The notes below the pieces were generated by a model, which saw nothing but the letters and a program-made list of their open reading frames with translations, was not told where the DNA came from and searched no databases. A DNA stretch of 64,000 nucleotides from JAXHUE01 sp034189655 (GTDB lineage: Bacteria > Chloroflexota > Dehalococcoidia > E44-bin15), in contig JAXHUE010000003.1 of the NCBI GenBank assembly GCA_034189655.1, positions 1 through 64,000 on the forward strand, given 5' to 3'. The position numbers were made by a program, and so were the translations under genes. Positions 40,485 through 48,899 of this stretch are shown one piece after another. Positions within the stretch are counted from its first letter, which is position 1. Every line of letters starts with the position of its first letter.

Positions 40485-41072
40485 GTGCCCACCAGGATAG
40501 GCGAGGTCATCGAGGCATCCACTGCGGAGTTCGTCGCCCAGTGCTACGAGCTGCACCGTCCGCCCCCCCTGGGCAGCCTGGTGCGCACCCGCGAGGGGGA
40601 GGTGGAGGTCTACGGCGTGGTGAGCCATGCCCAGACCCAGGGCATCGAGCCGGGGCGGCGCCCCATCGCCAGGGGCCGTGAAGAGGCCGTCGAGGAGGAC
40701 ATCTATCGCGCAAGCCCGCAGCTTGCCCGGCTGCTGCGCACCGATTTCAGCGCCCTCGTGGTGGGCCACCGCGACGGCGAGCGCATCAGGCACTACCTGC
40801 CCCCGCGGCCGGCCATGCTCCACGGGTTCGTCCATGTCTGTGAGCGGGCGGAGGTCGCCGAGTTCAGCCAGTCCCTGGACTTCTTGAGCATCCTGGTCGG
40901 CGCCTGCGGGCAGGGGAGTGGCGATGAGCTGGTGGCCGCCGCGGTGCGCCAGGCGGCGGCGGCGCACGGCGACCCCCGCTCCTTCCTGGTGCGTGCCGGC
41001 AAGGAGCTCGCCGTGCTCCTGGGCGGCGACAGCCAGCGCCTGGGCATTATCTTGAGGAGGATAAAGGGGTGA
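40485..41072 (+). CDS. Small HAS-barrel-like protein between NurA and HerA
   Basis: The 195-residue protein starts with a GTG at 40485, preferred to a GTG at 40464 because GGGAGAG lies just upstream. Residues 1-60 (TRIGEVIEASTAEFVAQCYELHRPPPLGSLV...VEVYGVVSH) resemble the HAS-barrel found at the N-terminus of HerA. The rest is helical (GRRPIARGREEAVEEDIYRASPQLARLLRTDFSALVVG), without catalytic motifs. A similar small gene beside herA is known in some bacteria. It may be an accessory or loading factor; this is inferred from position and fold. It overlaps herA by 4 bases. Confidence 0.75.
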   Translation: MPTRIGEVIEASTAEFVAQCYELHRPPPLGSLVRTREGEVEVYGVVSHAQTQGIEPGRRPIARGREEAVEEDIYRASPQLARLLRTDFSALVVGHRDGERIRHYLPPRPAMLHGFVHVCERAEVAEFSQSLDFLSILVGACGQGSGDELVAAAVRQAAAAHGDPRSFLVRAGKELAVLLGGDSQRLGIILRRIKG

Positions 41073-42712
41073 GCCAGGGGAGTGATTTACATAATGAGTC
41101 ACAGCGGCGGCTCGGCGTCGTCGTCGAGGGCTCGCTCACCAGGGGCGTCGAGGTCAGGCTCGACGGCGGCGTCTCCATCGAGGACATCGCCGTGGGCCGC
41201 TACGTCACCATCGAGGGGGAGAGGCGCCGCTTCTTCGGCATGATCACCGATGCCGAGCTGGGCACCATCGACCCGCGGCTGCTCACCATGCCCCCGGATA
41301 TATCAGACCCCTTCATCGCCGAGGTGCTCGCCGGCACCGGCACCTACGGCCGCATCCACGTCCTGCCCGTGCTCACCATCGGCGGGGACGCCATGGGCCT
41401 CCTGGAGGGGCCGCAGCCGGTGAAGACCGTGCCCGCCCACTTCTCCGCGGTGCGCGAGGCCAGCGAGCGCGACGTGGAGCAGGTCTTCGGCGGGGTGGAG
41501 GAGCGCCAGTTCTACATCGGCACCCCGCTCGACATGGAGACCAAGGTGCGGCTCGACCCCGGGGAGCTGGTGGTGCGCTCGAGCGGCGTCTTCGGCAAGA
41601 GCGGCACCGGCAAGACCTTCCTCGCCCGGCTGCTGCTCATCGGCATCATCCAGGAGGGCGCCGCGGTGAACCTGGTCTTCGACATGCACAGCGAGTACGG
41701 CTGGGAGGGGAGCAGCGAGGAGGGGCGAAAGGTGAAGGCACTCAAGCAACTCTTCCCCTCCAAGGTCGCCGTGTTCGCCCTCGACGAGGAAGGGGCGCGG
41801 CGGCGTAATGTCTCCACCGACTTCGTGGTGAAGATCGGCTATGACGAGGTGGAGCCCGAGGACATCGCCATGCTCCAGGAGACACTGGGCCTGAGCGAGG
41901 CCGCGGTGCAGGCCACGTACCGCCTGGCGCGGCACTACGGCGAGCGCCGCTGGCTGGAGTGCTTCCTCGACGTGGAGGGCAGGGAGGACATCGCCGCGCT
42001 GGCGCAGGGCCTGGGGGAGCACGAGGCCACCCTGGCCGCGCTGCGGCGCCGCCTCGATGTGCTGCGCCGTCTCTCGTTCCTGGTGCCCCACGCCGCAGAC
42101 AACGCCATCCGTCACATACTGGAGTACCTCGACCGCGGGATGAACGTCGTCCTGGAGTTCGGGCGCTTCACCGACATCGTCGCCTACATACTGGTGGCCA
42201 ACCTGCTCACCAGGCGCATCCACGAGCGCTGGCGCGAGCGCACGGAGCGGGCCATTGGCGGGGACGGGGACAAGCCGCCGCCCCTGGTCATCACCATCGA
42301 GGAGGCGCACAAGTTCCTGAGCCGGGAGCTTGCCGGGCACACCATATTCGGCACCATCGCCCGCGAGATGAGGAAGTACAACTGCACCCTCCTGGTCATC
42401 GACCAGCGCCCCAGCGGCATCGACGAGGAGGTGATGAGCCAGATCGGCACCAAGATCACCTGCCTCCTCGACAACGAGCGCGACATAGAGAGCGTGCTCA
42501 CCGGCGTCTCGGGCAAGGGGGAGCTCAGGGCGGTGCTGGCCAAGCTCGATTCACGGCAGCAGGCCCTCATCTTCGGCCACGCCGTCCCCATGCCGGTGGT
42601 GGTGCGCACCAGGGAGTACGGCTCGGCGCAGTCCTACAGCGAGCTGGGCATCCGCGATGCCCTGGAGCGGCGCCGGCAGGCCGAGGAGGAAGGCAGAGAC
42701 CTGTGGGGGTAG
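41069..42712 (+). CDS. herA: HerA helicase/translocase
   Basis: HerA is a hexameric FtsK-like ATPase that drives NurA along DNA. The 547-residue protein has an N-terminal HAS-barrel (about 12-60: RRLGVVVEGSLTRGVEVRL...YVTIEG), then the ATPase core with GKSGTGKT at 176-183 (Walker A), NLVFDMHSEYGW, and PPPLVITIEEAHKFL (Walker B). A sensor-like segment LLVIDQRPSGIDEEV follows, then the C-terminal Arg finger region QIGTKITCLLDNERDIESVL. The overlap with the upstream gene and the nearby nurA mark a HerA-NurA operon. In some bacteria related pairs act in phage defence, but here a housekeeping repair role is equally likely. Confidence 0.92.
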   Translation: MSQGSDLHNESQRRLGVVVEGSLTRGVEVRLDGGVSIEDIAVGRYVTIEGERRRFFGMITDAELGTIDPRLLTMPPDISDPFIAEVLAGTGTYGRIHVLPVLTIGGDAMGLLEGPQPVKTVPAHFSAVREASERDVEQVFGGVEERQFYIGTPLDMETKVRLDPGELVVRSSGVFGKSGTGKTFLARLLLIGIIQEGAAVNLVFDMHSEYGWEGSSEEGRKVKALKQLFPSKVAVFALDEEGARRRNVSTDFVVKIGYDEVEPEDIAMLQETLGLSEAAVQATYRLARHYGERRWLECFLDVEGREDIAALAQGLGEHEATLAALRRRLDVLRRLSFLVPHAADNAIRHILEYLDRGMNVVLEFGRFTDIVAYILVANLLTRRIHERWRERTERAIGGDGDKPPPLVITIEEAHKFLSRELAGHTIFGTIAREMRKYNCTLLVIDQRPSGIDEEVMSQIGTKITCLLDNERDIESVLTGVSGKGELRAVLAKLDSRQQALIFGHAVPMPVVVRTREYGSAQSYSELGIRDALERRRQAEEEGRDLWG

Positions 42713-42732
42713 GCGGCGTGCCGACGTTCCGC

Positions 42733-42738
42733 TATAAT
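42733..42738 (+). promoter_or_regulatory. TATAAT -10 element just before pabB
   Basis: A perfect TATAAT lies 8 bases before the pabB ATG at 42747, within the short herA-pabB gap. A transcript from it would start at or next to the ATG. The GGAGAGG between them would serve only read-through mRNA from herA. Confidence 0.5.
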
Positions 42739-42746
42739 GGAGAGGC

Positions 42747-44219
42747 ATGGTGCCCACCACTGGCCCGATGACACGCCGTCCCCTCGTCGAGGAGATCGAT
42801 GCCCCCTCCGCACTGGAGGCCTTCTCCCTGATCAGGGGGCGTCCCCACAGCTTCTTCCTCGATAGCGGCATGGGCCGCGAGCGCCTGGGCCGCTACTCGT
42901 TCATCGGCAGCGACCCCTTCCTGGTGCTCAAGAGCTACGGCCGCGATGTCTGCCTGGTCGAGGGCTGCAACGAGACCAGGATGAGCGCCGACCCCTTCGA
43001 CGTGCTGCGGGAGGTACTGTCCCGGTACGCCCTCGACCCCGGCCCCGCGCCCATCCCCTTCACCGGCGGCGCCGTGGGCTACCTCGGCTACGACCTGTGC
43101 CACTTCGTCGAGCGCCTGCCCCAGACCGCCGCCGACGACCTGGGGCTCCCCGAGCTCTACCTGGCCTTCTACGACGGTGTCATCGGCTTCGACCACCTGG
43201 AGGGGCGGTGCTACGTCGCCGCAAGCGGCCTTCCCTGTGAGGAAGAGGAGCGGCGGCTGCGCCGCGCCCGGGAGCGCCTCGACGAGCTCAAGGACATCGT
43301 GGAGCGGGCCCCGCGGCAGGGAGAGGAGCGCCCCATGGAGCACGGCCAGCCCGCGGCGACCCCTGTGTCCAGCGTCGTGCCACAGTCAAACTTCACCCAC
43401 GAGGGGTATGTGCGCGCGGTCGCGGCGGCGCGGGAGTACATCTGTGCCGGCGACATCTTCCAGGTGAACCTGTCGCAGCGGTTCCAGGCCCCGCTCGACG
43501 TCGCCCCCTTCGAGCTGTACCGGCGCCTGCGCGCCATCAACCCGGCGCCGTTTGCCAGCTACTTAAACCTCGACGGGGTGACCATCGTCAGCGCCTCGCC
43601 GGAGCGGTTCCTCCGCACGAGCGGCGACCTGGTGGAGACCCGCCCCATCAAGGGGACGAGGCCCCGGGGGCGCACGCCGGCCCGGGACCAGGCACTGGCC
43701 TGGGAGCTGGCGCACAGCGTCAAAGACCGCGCCGAGAACGTGATGATAGTAGACCTGGAGCGCAACGACCTGGGGCGCGTGTGCCGCTATGGGACGGTGC
43801 GGGTGAGCGAGCTGTGTGCCCTGGAGCGCTATGCCACGGTGTTCCACCTCACCTCCACGGTGGAGGGCAGGCTGCGCCACGACCGAGACCGCGTAGACCT
43901 GCTCAAGGCCACCTTCCCTGGGGGCTCGATCACCGGGGCCCCCAAGGTGCGTGCCATGGAGATCATAGACGAGCTGGAGCCCACGCGGCGGGGGGTCTAC
44001 ACCGGCTCCATCGGGTATGTGGGCTTCGATGGAGAGATGGACTTGAACATCGTCATTCGCACCTTCGTGGTAGCGGGGGGAAAGGCCTACTTCCAGGTAG
44101 GAGGGGGCATCGTGTACGATTCCGACCCCGAGGCCGAGTACGTGGAGACGCTGGACAAGGCGAGGGCCCTCGTCGAGTCGCTTGGGCCCCAGCCGCTCCC
44201 GGCACCAGAGGAGAGGTGA
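42747..44219 (+). CDS. pabB: Aminodeoxychorismate synthase component I
   Basis: PabB converts chorismate and ammonia to aminodeoxychorismate on the way to p-aminobenzoate and folate. The 490-residue protein has the chorismate-binding domain with IVSASPERFLR, ETRPIKGTRPRG, DRAENVMIVDLERNDLGRVC and FPGGSITGAPKVRAMEIIDELEP. The Lys in PIKGT is the aminodeoxychorismate-type residue, while trpE at 588 has Ala. pabA and pabC lie 3.2 kb downstream, beyond an unrelated surface protein gene. An alternative start at the eighth codon (Met) exists, but the ATG at 42747 has the GGAGAGG site. Confidence 0.9.
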   Translation: MVPTTGPMTRRPLVEEIDAPSALEAFSLIRGRPHSFFLDSGMGRERLGRYSFIGSDPFLVLKSYGRDVCLVEGCNETRMSADPFDVLREVLSRYALDPGPAPIPFTGGAVGYLGYDLCHFVERLPQTAADDLGLPELYLAFYDGVIGFDHLEGRCYVAASGLPCEEEERRLRRARERLDELKDIVERAPRQGEERPMEHGQPAATPVSSVVPQSNFTHEGYVRAVAAAREYICAGDIFQVNLSQRFQAPLDVAPFELYRRLRAINPAPFASYLNLDGVTIVSASPERFLRTSGDLVETRPIKGTRPRGRTPARDQALAWELAHSVKDRAENVMIVDLERNDLGRVCRYGTVRVSELCALERYATVFHLTSTVEGRLRHDRDRVDLLKATFPGGSITGAPKVRAMEIIDELEPTRRGVYTGSIGYVGFDGEMDLNIVIRTFVVAGGKAYFQVGGGIVYDSDPEAEYVETLDKARALVESLGPQPLPAPEER

Positions 44220-44267
44220 CGGGGTGGCCAATTGTAGCAAACCACCTCCAGTACCACGTAATAGCTA

Positions 44268-44296
44268 TTGACAAACGGGTGGGAATATACTATAAA
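44268..44296 (+). promoter_or_regulatory. Strong sigma70-type promoter of the seven-repeat surface protein
   Basis: A perfect TTGACA (44268-44273) and TATAAA (44291-44296) are separated by 17 bases; this is the closest match to consensus in the window. It lies in the 190-base gap after pabB. The leader to the ATG at 44410 is about 107 bases long. Confidence 0.75.
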
Positions 44297-44409
44297 ATAG
44301 TGCCAAGGGTGGCGGTGGGCGTGAGTATCACAGGTTCACTTTGCCTGTTTACAGTGTGTCTTGGAAATAGGAGTGGTGAGTGGAAAAGACTGGAGAAGGG
44401 AGATGAGCC

Positions 44410-47289
44410 ATGAGAAGTAAATATCCTGGGCTCACCAGGCCGACGGCGGTGCTCATAGCGCTGGCACTGATCGCCACACTTCTCGCCATCGTTATCCCGA
44501 CGACCATTGGCTCGGCGGTCAACGAGGAGTGGGCCAACGCCGTCGTCGAGGAGGCGACTGAGAGGGTGGTCAACCCCGATAACGCCCTGGGCCCCAACGA
44601 TGGCACGTGCGCCACCATGAGGCGCAGCGCCGAGCTTACCCTGGACATGGGAGTCGGCGAGGAGGCGCTGGACGGCCCGGGCAACGACCTCAAAGTCTAT
44701 TCCCAGGGCGGTGACTACGAGGTCTTCGTGTGGGACGGCTTCACCTGGCAGTCGCTGGGTATTGGCGCCGGCACTCAGGAGTTCGACCTGGCCGATGCCG
44801 GCGTGGCCCAGTCGCGGTACGTGAGGATTGAGAATCGCACCAAGGGTGATATATGCATCGATGCCGTAGAGGTGCTGGGCGGCGAGCCCAAGCCCAGGAT
44901 AACCGCTCCTGGCTACGAGGCCGACCTCACCGGCAATACCCAGATAGTGGCCGAGGACGAGGATGATGGCAACATCACCGATTGCTGGTTCTACTACTGG
45001 TACGACCTCGACCAGGACTGCGTGGCCGATGAGGGCGAGGACACCTGGCACCTCATAGGCCACGATAGCGTTGGCGGCAATTGGAGCGTGTGGTGGGACA
45101 CCGGCAACTACAGCGACTGCTGCTACATCCTGAAGGCCGTGATGGAGAACTCCAGGGGCATCCAGGGTGACAGCTACGAGCAGGGCTTCCCCCACAACGT
45201 GCAGCTCACCAACCACGACCCCCAGCCCGAGATAACCGCCCCTGATGACCAGACCCCCTGCGATGCCGCCCCGGTGAGTGGCAACGTGACCCTCACCGCG
45301 GTGGACAACAGCTTTGAGCAGGGGGCAGACGTCACAGAGTGCACGTTCGAGTACTACTACGATGAGAACATGAACTGCGACGACGATGACGGCAACCAGT
45401 GGACCGACATCGCCGGCATGGGCGCTAGCGGTGTGGTCAAGGGTAACGGTGGCGAGGGCTACGAGTTCACCTACGACTGGGACACCACCCAGATGCCAGA
45501 CTGCTGCTACCTCCTCCGTGTCACCATGGAGGACAAGCACGGGCGTGCCAACACCACGGACCATATCAACATCGCCCTCTCCAACCACGACCCGCAGCCC
45601 GTGTTCTTGAACCCCGGCGAGGACGACACCGTGCAGGGCACCATCCTGCTGGAGGTAGAGGACGCCAGCCTTGACCAGGGCAGCGACGTGATATGCACCA
45701 CCTGGGAGTACTGCTACGCCACCGACGAAAGCCAGTGCAGCGGTGATGACTGGAACCTGATACTGCAGGACTGCGACCCCGTCGGTGACACCTGGAGGCT
45801 GTGGTGGGACACCAACCAGGTACAGGACTGCTTCTACACCATCCGCGCCACCATGGAGGATGAGCACGGCCGTATCGGGGTGAGCTACCTCCACGTCGGC
45901 GTGGGCAACGACCCGCCGGTGGTCGAGATAGAGCAGCCCTACAACAACGACCTCCTCTGTGAGGACAACCCGGTGAGTGGCAACGTCACCGTCAGGGCCA
46001 AGGACACGCAGCAGGCCACCGACATCGAGGCCGCCACCTTCCGCTACTACTATGACACAAACCAGGACTGCGTGGCCAACGACGGCAACTCGTGGGTGCA
46101 GTTCGGCTACGATGGGACGAAGGAGATGGTGGGCGGCAACGCCACCTTCGAGGTGAACTGGGACACGAGCCAGCTCAACGACTGCTGCTACATCGTCCGC
46201 GTCTACATATCCGACCTCCACGCGCTGAACGGCTATGACACCCTCTGCGTGGCCCTCACCAACCACAACCCGGTGCCCGAGATCACCCAGCCCGAGGGCA
46301 ACACCACCATAAGCGGCACCCAGAGGATCATCGCCAAGGACACCGGCTTTGACCTGGGCAACGACATCAACCTGCCTGGCCACGGCAACGTGACCTTTGA
46401 GTATGCCACCGCAGACCAGAACTGCCAGCAGGTGGGCCAGTGGACAGACATGGGGGCGACCGTCACCCAGGTCGGCAGCCCGCCCGACCGCACCTGGTAC
46501 GTGGACTGGGACACCACCCAGGTGGAGGACTGCTTCCACCTCATCAGGGTGACCCTGGAGGACAAGCACGGCAGAACTGGCACCACCACCATCTGCGTGG
46601 GCGTGGCCAACAACCCGCCCCAGCCGCGGATGACGGCCCCGCCTGATGCCACTCCCTGCACCGCGGGCGAGGTGAACGGGAACATCGACCTGGTGGCGGT
46701 GGACGACAAGGCCAACAGCACCGTGCAGAGCTGCGTCTTCGAGATCTGGGACGACTTCAACCAGAACTGCACCGCCGACGAGGGGAACACCACCTGGGTC
46801 GCCATCGGCTCGGGCACGCTCTCTGCGGGCAACTGGACCCTCGATTGGGACACCACTGATGTCCCCGACGAGTGCTACCTGGTGCGGGCCAACATGACCG
46901 ACATCCACGGTCTGGGCAACGTCTCCACCCACATCAACCTGTACGTGAACAACCTGCGCCCGGCGCCGTACTTCTGGTATCCGTACGACAGGTCGGACTA
47001 TCCTGTGGGCGACCCCGTCAACCTCTACGTGTACGACAAGACCGGGGCCACCGATATCCACGACGCCGATGTGTACTTCGAGTGGTGGGACCCGGTAGCG
47101 AGGGAGTGGGTCTACATAGGCACCGGCACCTCTTACTATGAGAGCTCCATGGGCATGTGGATGTGGTACAACTACAACCTCTACTACCCCGACCGCGACT
47201 GGATAGCGGTGAGGGTGACCATGACCGACAAGGGGGCCACACCACAGTCCGGCGACGACATCGTCCAGATTTACCGAGTGCAAGAGTAG
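44410..47289 (+). CDS. Large secreted/surface protein with seven Cys-patterned repeats
   Basis: I do not recognise a named family. The 959-residue protein starts with a basic N-terminus and a hydrophobic segment (about residues 12-34) that is a signal peptide or uncleaved anchor. Residues 40-160 form a jelly-roll-like region (DLKVYSQGGDYEVFVWDG, RYVRIENRTKGDICIDAVEV). From about residue 162 seven repeats of roughly 114 residues follow. A typical repeat has a start ITAP, a strand GNVTLTAVD, a calcium-like YYYDxNQDCVAD region, a WDTxxxxDCCY strand, then RVTMEDKHGR and an NHDPxP hinge. The seventh repeat lacks the cysteines. Sixteen N-x-S/T sequons are present. The promoter is the strongest in the window. 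An S-layer or other abundant surface role is inferred. Confidence 0.8.
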   Translation: MRSKYPGLTRPTAVLIALALIATLLAIVIPTTIGSAVNEEWANAVVEEATERVVNPDNALGPNDGTCATMRRSAELTLDMGVGEEALDGPGNDLKVYSQGGDYEVFVWDGFTWQSLGIGAGTQEFDLADAGVAQSRYVRIENRTKGDICIDAVEVLGGEPKPRITAPGYEADLTGNTQIVAEDEDDGNITDCWFYYWYDLDQDCVADEGEDTWHLIGHDSVGGNWSVWWDTGNYSDCCYILKAVMENSRGIQGDSYEQGFPHNVQLTNHDPQPEITAPDDQTPCDAAPVSGNVTLTAVDNSFEQGADVTECTFEYYYDENMNCDDDDGNQWTDIAGMGASGVVKGNGGEGYEFTYDWDTTQMPDCCYLLRVTMEDKHGRANTTDHINIALSNHDPQPVFLNPGEDDTVQGTILLEVEDASLDQGSDVICTTWEYCYATDESQCSGDDWNLILQDCDPVGDTWRLWWDTNQVQDCFYTIRATMEDEHGRIGVSYLHVGVGNDPPVVEIEQPYNNDLLCEDNPVSGNVTVRAKDTQQATDIEAATFRYYYDTNQDCVANDGNSWVQFGYDGTKEMVGGNATFEVNWDTSQLNDCCYIVRVYISDLHALNGYDTLCVALTNHNPVPEITQPEGNTTISGTQRIIAKDTGFDLGNDINLPGHGNVTFEYATADQNCQQVGQWTDMGATVTQVGSPPDRTWYVDWDTTQVEDCFHLIRVTLEDKHGRTGTTTICVGVANNPPQPRMTAPPDATPCTAGEVNGNIDLVAVDDKANSTVQSCVFEIWDDFNQNCTADEGNTTWVAIGSGTLSAGNWTLDWDTTDVPDECYLVRANMTDIHGLGNVSTHINLYVNNLRPAPYFWYPYDRSDYPVGDPVNLYVYDKTGATDIHDADVYFEWWDPVAREWVYIGTGTSYYESSMGMWMWYNYNLYYPDRDWIAVRVTMTDKGATPQSGDDIVQIYRVQE

Positions 47290-47322
47290 CCCAGCCGCGG
47301 TTGCGGCCGGAAAGAGACCGCC

Positions 47323-47357
47323 GGGGGGCGTCCTTCAATGGGCGCCCCCCTTTCGTT
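47323..47357 (+). terminator. Intrinsic terminator of the surface protein gene
   Basis: GGGGGGCG (47323-47330) and CGCCCCCC (47343-47350) form an 8-bp GC stem, followed by TTTCGTT. It lies 33 bases after the stop codon. Confidence 0.75.
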
Positions 47358-47385
47358 GGGGTGGTGTGCCCCTCCCGTCCCAGCC

Positions 47386-47414
47386 TTGCCCCCTCCCGCC
47401 GTAGCTGCTACAAT
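47386..47414 (+). promoter_or_regulatory. Candidate promoter of pabA-pabC
   Basis: TTGCCC (47386-47391) and TACAAT (47409-47414) have 17-base spacing, with TGC before the -10. It gives pabA its own start after the surface protein terminator. Confidence 0.55.
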
Positions 47415-47452
47415 CTGTGTGGGGGGAGTGCCTTTATAAAGGGGAGGGGGCC

Positions 47453-48055
47453 TTGGTCATCATCATCGATAACTACGACTCCTTCTGCTACAACCTGGCC
47501 CAGTACATCGGGGAGCTGGGCTGGGAGCCCATGGTGTGCCGCAACGACCAGCTCTCACTGGTGGAGATCGCGGCCCTGGCCCCGTCCCACATCGTGATCT
47601 CTCCCGGGCCGGGCACCCCGCTCGATGCCGGCATCTCCAACGCAGTGATACGCCGCTTTGCCGGCCACATCCCCATACTGGGGGTGTGCCTGGGACACCA
47701 GTGCATCGGCCACTGCTTCGGCGGGCACATAGTGCGCACCGTGCCGGTGCACGGCAAGTCCTCCCTCATCTACCACGACGGCAAGACGCTGTACCGCGGC
47801 CTGGCCAACCCCTTCGAGGCCGGGCGCTACCACTCCCTGGCCGTCGCCCCGTGGGGCCTGCCCGCGGAGCTTGAGCTCTCGGCGCAGACCGAGACCGGGG
47901 AGGTCATGGGGGTGCGCCACCGCCAGTTCGTGGTCGAGGGCATCCAGTTCCACCCCGAGTCCATCCTCACCGCCTGTGGCCACGATGTGCTGCGTGCCTT
48001 CCTGGGCATAGAGCATCCGCGGTGGCAGGCCGCCCTGGGGGGGCCCCATGGCTAG
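47453..48055 (+). CDS. pabA: Aminodeoxychorismate synthase component II (glutamine amidotransferase)
   Basis: PabA supplies ammonia from glutamine to PabB. The 200-residue protein begins LVIIIDNYDSFCYNLAQYIG. The oxyanion motif ISPGPGTP, the nucleophile in GVCLGHQCIGH, and the His-Glu pair in EGIQFHPESIL follow. It is clearly paralogous to trpG at the left edge (GKSSLIYHDG is shared). The TTG at 47453 is taken as start because GGGGAGGGGG precedes it and no ATG fits. It overlaps pabC by 8 bases, which supports the folate assignment over tryptophan. Confidence 0.92.
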   Translation: MVIIIDNYDSFCYNLAQYIGELGWEPMVCRNDQLSLVEIAALAPSHIVISPGPGTPLDAGISNAVIRRFAGHIPILGVCLGHQCIGHCFGGHIVRTVPVHGKSSLIYHDGKTLYRGLANPFEAGRYHSLAVAPWGLPAELELSAQTETGEVMGVRHRQFVVEGIQFHPESILTACGHDVLRAFLGIEHPRWQAALGGPHG

Positions 48056-48899
48056 CTGGGTGTACGTAGACGGGGCCCTGGTGCCCGGCGACCAGGCCGC
48101 CGTCTCCCCCCTCGACCGCGGCCTGCTCTACGGCTACGGCCTGTTCGAGACCGTGCGCGCCTACGAGGGGCGCTGCTTCCGCCTGGGGCGGCACCTGGAG
48201 CGGCTCATGGCAGGTGCCGAGCGGCTCGCCCTCGCCGCCGCGCTCGACCGCGATGGCCTGGAGCGGGCGGTGTATCGCACCATGGAGGCAAACGGCCTCC
48301 GCGATGCCCGGGTGCGGCTCACCGTCACCGCCGGCGTAGGCGAGCGGGGGCTCTCCCCACCGCTGTCGGGGGCTGCCACCGTCATCGTAGTCGCCGAGGG
48401 GCTGGCCGCGCCGGGCCACGACGAGGGGGTGAGCGCCGCCATCGTCGGTGCGAGGAGGAACAGCGCCTCGCCGCTCGCCGGGATAAAGTCGTTGAACTAC
48501 CTGGAGGCCCTGGTGGCCCACGCCCAGGCCCTGGCCCAGGGTGCCCAGCAGGCCATCATGTTAAACGAGCGCGGCCACGTCGCCGAGGGCAGCACCAGCA
48601 ACATCTTCCTGGTCTCCGCAGGGAGACTGCTCACCCCGGCGCCGGCCTGTGGCATCCTCTGTGGCATAACCAGGGAGGCCGTGCTGGAGTGTGCCGCCGA
48701 CCTCGGCATCGAGGCCGCCGAGGTGGAGCTATCCCCGGAGGCCCTCTTCGCCGCCGACGAGGTCTTCCTCACCAGCTCCATAGTCGAGCTTGCGCCCGTG
48801 GCCCGCGTGGACGGCCGGGCCATCGGCGACGGCGGGCGTGGCAAGGTCACCTCCCTGCTCGCCGCCGCCTACCGGGAGCTGGTGCGGCGGGAGAGATGA
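48048..48899 (+). CDS. pabC: Aminodeoxychorismate lyase / class IV aminotransferase
   Basis: This 283-residue PLP enzyme of fold type IV probably releases p-aminobenzoate and pyruvate from aminodeoxychorismate. Motifs include DRGLLYGYGLFETVRAYEGRCFRLGRHLERL, the PLP lysine in LAGIKSLNYLEALVAHAQA and the phosphate-binding EGSTSNIFLV. The C-terminal EVFLTSSIVELAPVARVDG matches the family. D-amino acid and branched-chain aminotransferases share the fold, so the assignment rests largely on the pabA neighbour. It overlaps pabA by 8 bases and the transporter gene by 4. Confidence 0.88.
   Translation: MASWVYVDGALVPGDQAAVSPLDRGLLYGYGLFETVRAYEGRCFRLGRHLERLMAGAERLALAAALDRDGLERAVYRTMEANGLRDARVRLTVTAGVGERGLSPPLSGAATVIVVAEGLAAPGHDEGVSAAIVGARRNSASPLAGIKSLNYLEALVAHAQALAQGAQQAIMLNERGHVAEGSTSNIFLVSAGRLLTPAPACGILCGITREAVLECAADLGIEAAEVELSPEALFAADEVFLTSSIVELAPVARVDGRAIGDGGRGKVTSLLAAAYRELVRRER

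Noticed and set aside
41069..42712. HerA as part of a phage-defence island
   Set aside because: Only NurA and the small barrel protein accompany it; neighbours are folate and housekeeping genes, so defence is not supported by context.
44220..44409. Small gene between pabB and the surface protein gene
   Set aside because: No frame has a ribosome-binding site and family-like composition; the stretch holds a promoter and leader.
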